From positions 3,805,001 to 3,869,000 of the forward strand of contig NZ_CP059400.1 of the NCBI RefSeq assembly GCF_014109805.1: a stretch of 64,000 nt of DNA, written 5' to 3'. Below, piece by piece: positions 63,775-64,000 of this stretch. The DNA comes from Legionella sp. PC1000. GTDB taxonomy: Bacteria > Pseudomonadota > Gammaproteobacteria > Legionellales > Legionellaceae. The position numbers and the translations under genes are program-made. A model generated the notes under the pieces. That model had not been told where the DNA came from, searched no databases, and saw only the letters and a program-made list of their open reading frames with translations. Within the stretch, counting starts at the first letter, position 1. Each line of letters starts with the position of its first letter.

Positions 63775-64000
63775 TATATCTCTCTTTTTTATTTATTTTT
63801 ATTAGCTACCCCTCCCTGTGTCGGCACAGTCTTAGCTAAAACGTATACCGTATAATCCTAACGGACTAAGTTTATAAAAAAACAAATAAATATCCAGTGG
63901 AAATTAAATTGAGACAACAAAATATAATGAACGCGCTTCATCTGATCGTTGGCATAAGAAGTGTAATACAATCCCTATGATTGTAGTGTTTTTTCAAAGT
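63775..64000. other. Terminal intergenic region
   Basis: AT-rich sequence with no gene to the window end. CCCTCCCTGTGTCGGCACAG includes a small TGTCGGCACA-type dyad. It probably carries the promoter of the zinc-ribbon gene. Confidence 0.35.

Overview
The window looks like an AT-rich chromosomal accessory region of a Legionella-type gammaproteobacterium. This rests on gene content, not on a database match. Long eukaryotic-like or domain-poor proteins with acidic, small or polar C-termini recur, including ankyrin, Ser/Thr kinase, DXD glycosyltransferase, cysteine-protease-like and deamidase-like proteins. They sit among ordinary metabolic genes, short repeats and insertion sequences, as in genomes with large Dot/Icm effector repertoires. 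No complete tRNA, rRNA or CRISPR array was seen.

Region by region. 1-6.4 kb holds the start of a divergent FAD monooxygenase, then a LysR regulator upstream of a tightly packed four-gene cassette: haem-oxygenase-like oxidase, GNAT, PLP aminotransferase and MHS-type transporter. This reads as a small-metabolite pathway with its transporter. 6.4-19 kb is mostly ordinary: a DUF3309 peptide, fatty-acid desaturase, ankyrin protein, ZIP transporter, a three-gene DUF296/PhyH/methyltransferase operon, a lysine-rich nucleoid-type protein and an APC permease. 19-38.9 kb mixes effector-like proteins (1058-aa ankyrin protein, DXD glycosyltransferase, compact kinase-like protein, 651-aa protease-like protein), an envelope pair and a diguanylate cyclase with mobile debris. 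39-55 kb is a relic-rich zone bounded by ssrA (tmRNA) 3'-end-like attachment relics. It contains a CheD/CNF-like protein, a HigBA-type toxin-antitoxin pair, an orphan His-Xaa-Ser peptide gene, an IS-interrupted kinase, a clan-CD-peptidase-like protein, an 810-aa effector candidate, and fragments of a helicase and a reverse transcriptase. 55-64 kb is a defence island: ClpP-fold protease, AbiE-type toxin-antitoxin, and a restriction-modification-like locus with two methylase polypeptides and a GIY-YIG nuclease fused to a helicase.

The strongest structural signals are two. First, an IS3-family element (45064-46313, 3-bp AAC duplication) splits a kinase gene. Removing it and one duplication joins the two halves into one 432-residue frame whose acidic tail now lies beyond the IS. 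Second, families of REP-associated tyrosine transposase (RAYT) elements are scattered over the window as one full-length copy, a dead copy, several deletion derivatives and a chimera. The intact copy is itself hit in its last bases by an IS4-family element with a 9-bp duplication.

Limits: all calls come from reading sequence, ORFs and motifs. No homology search was run, and functions of effector-like proteins are inferences.
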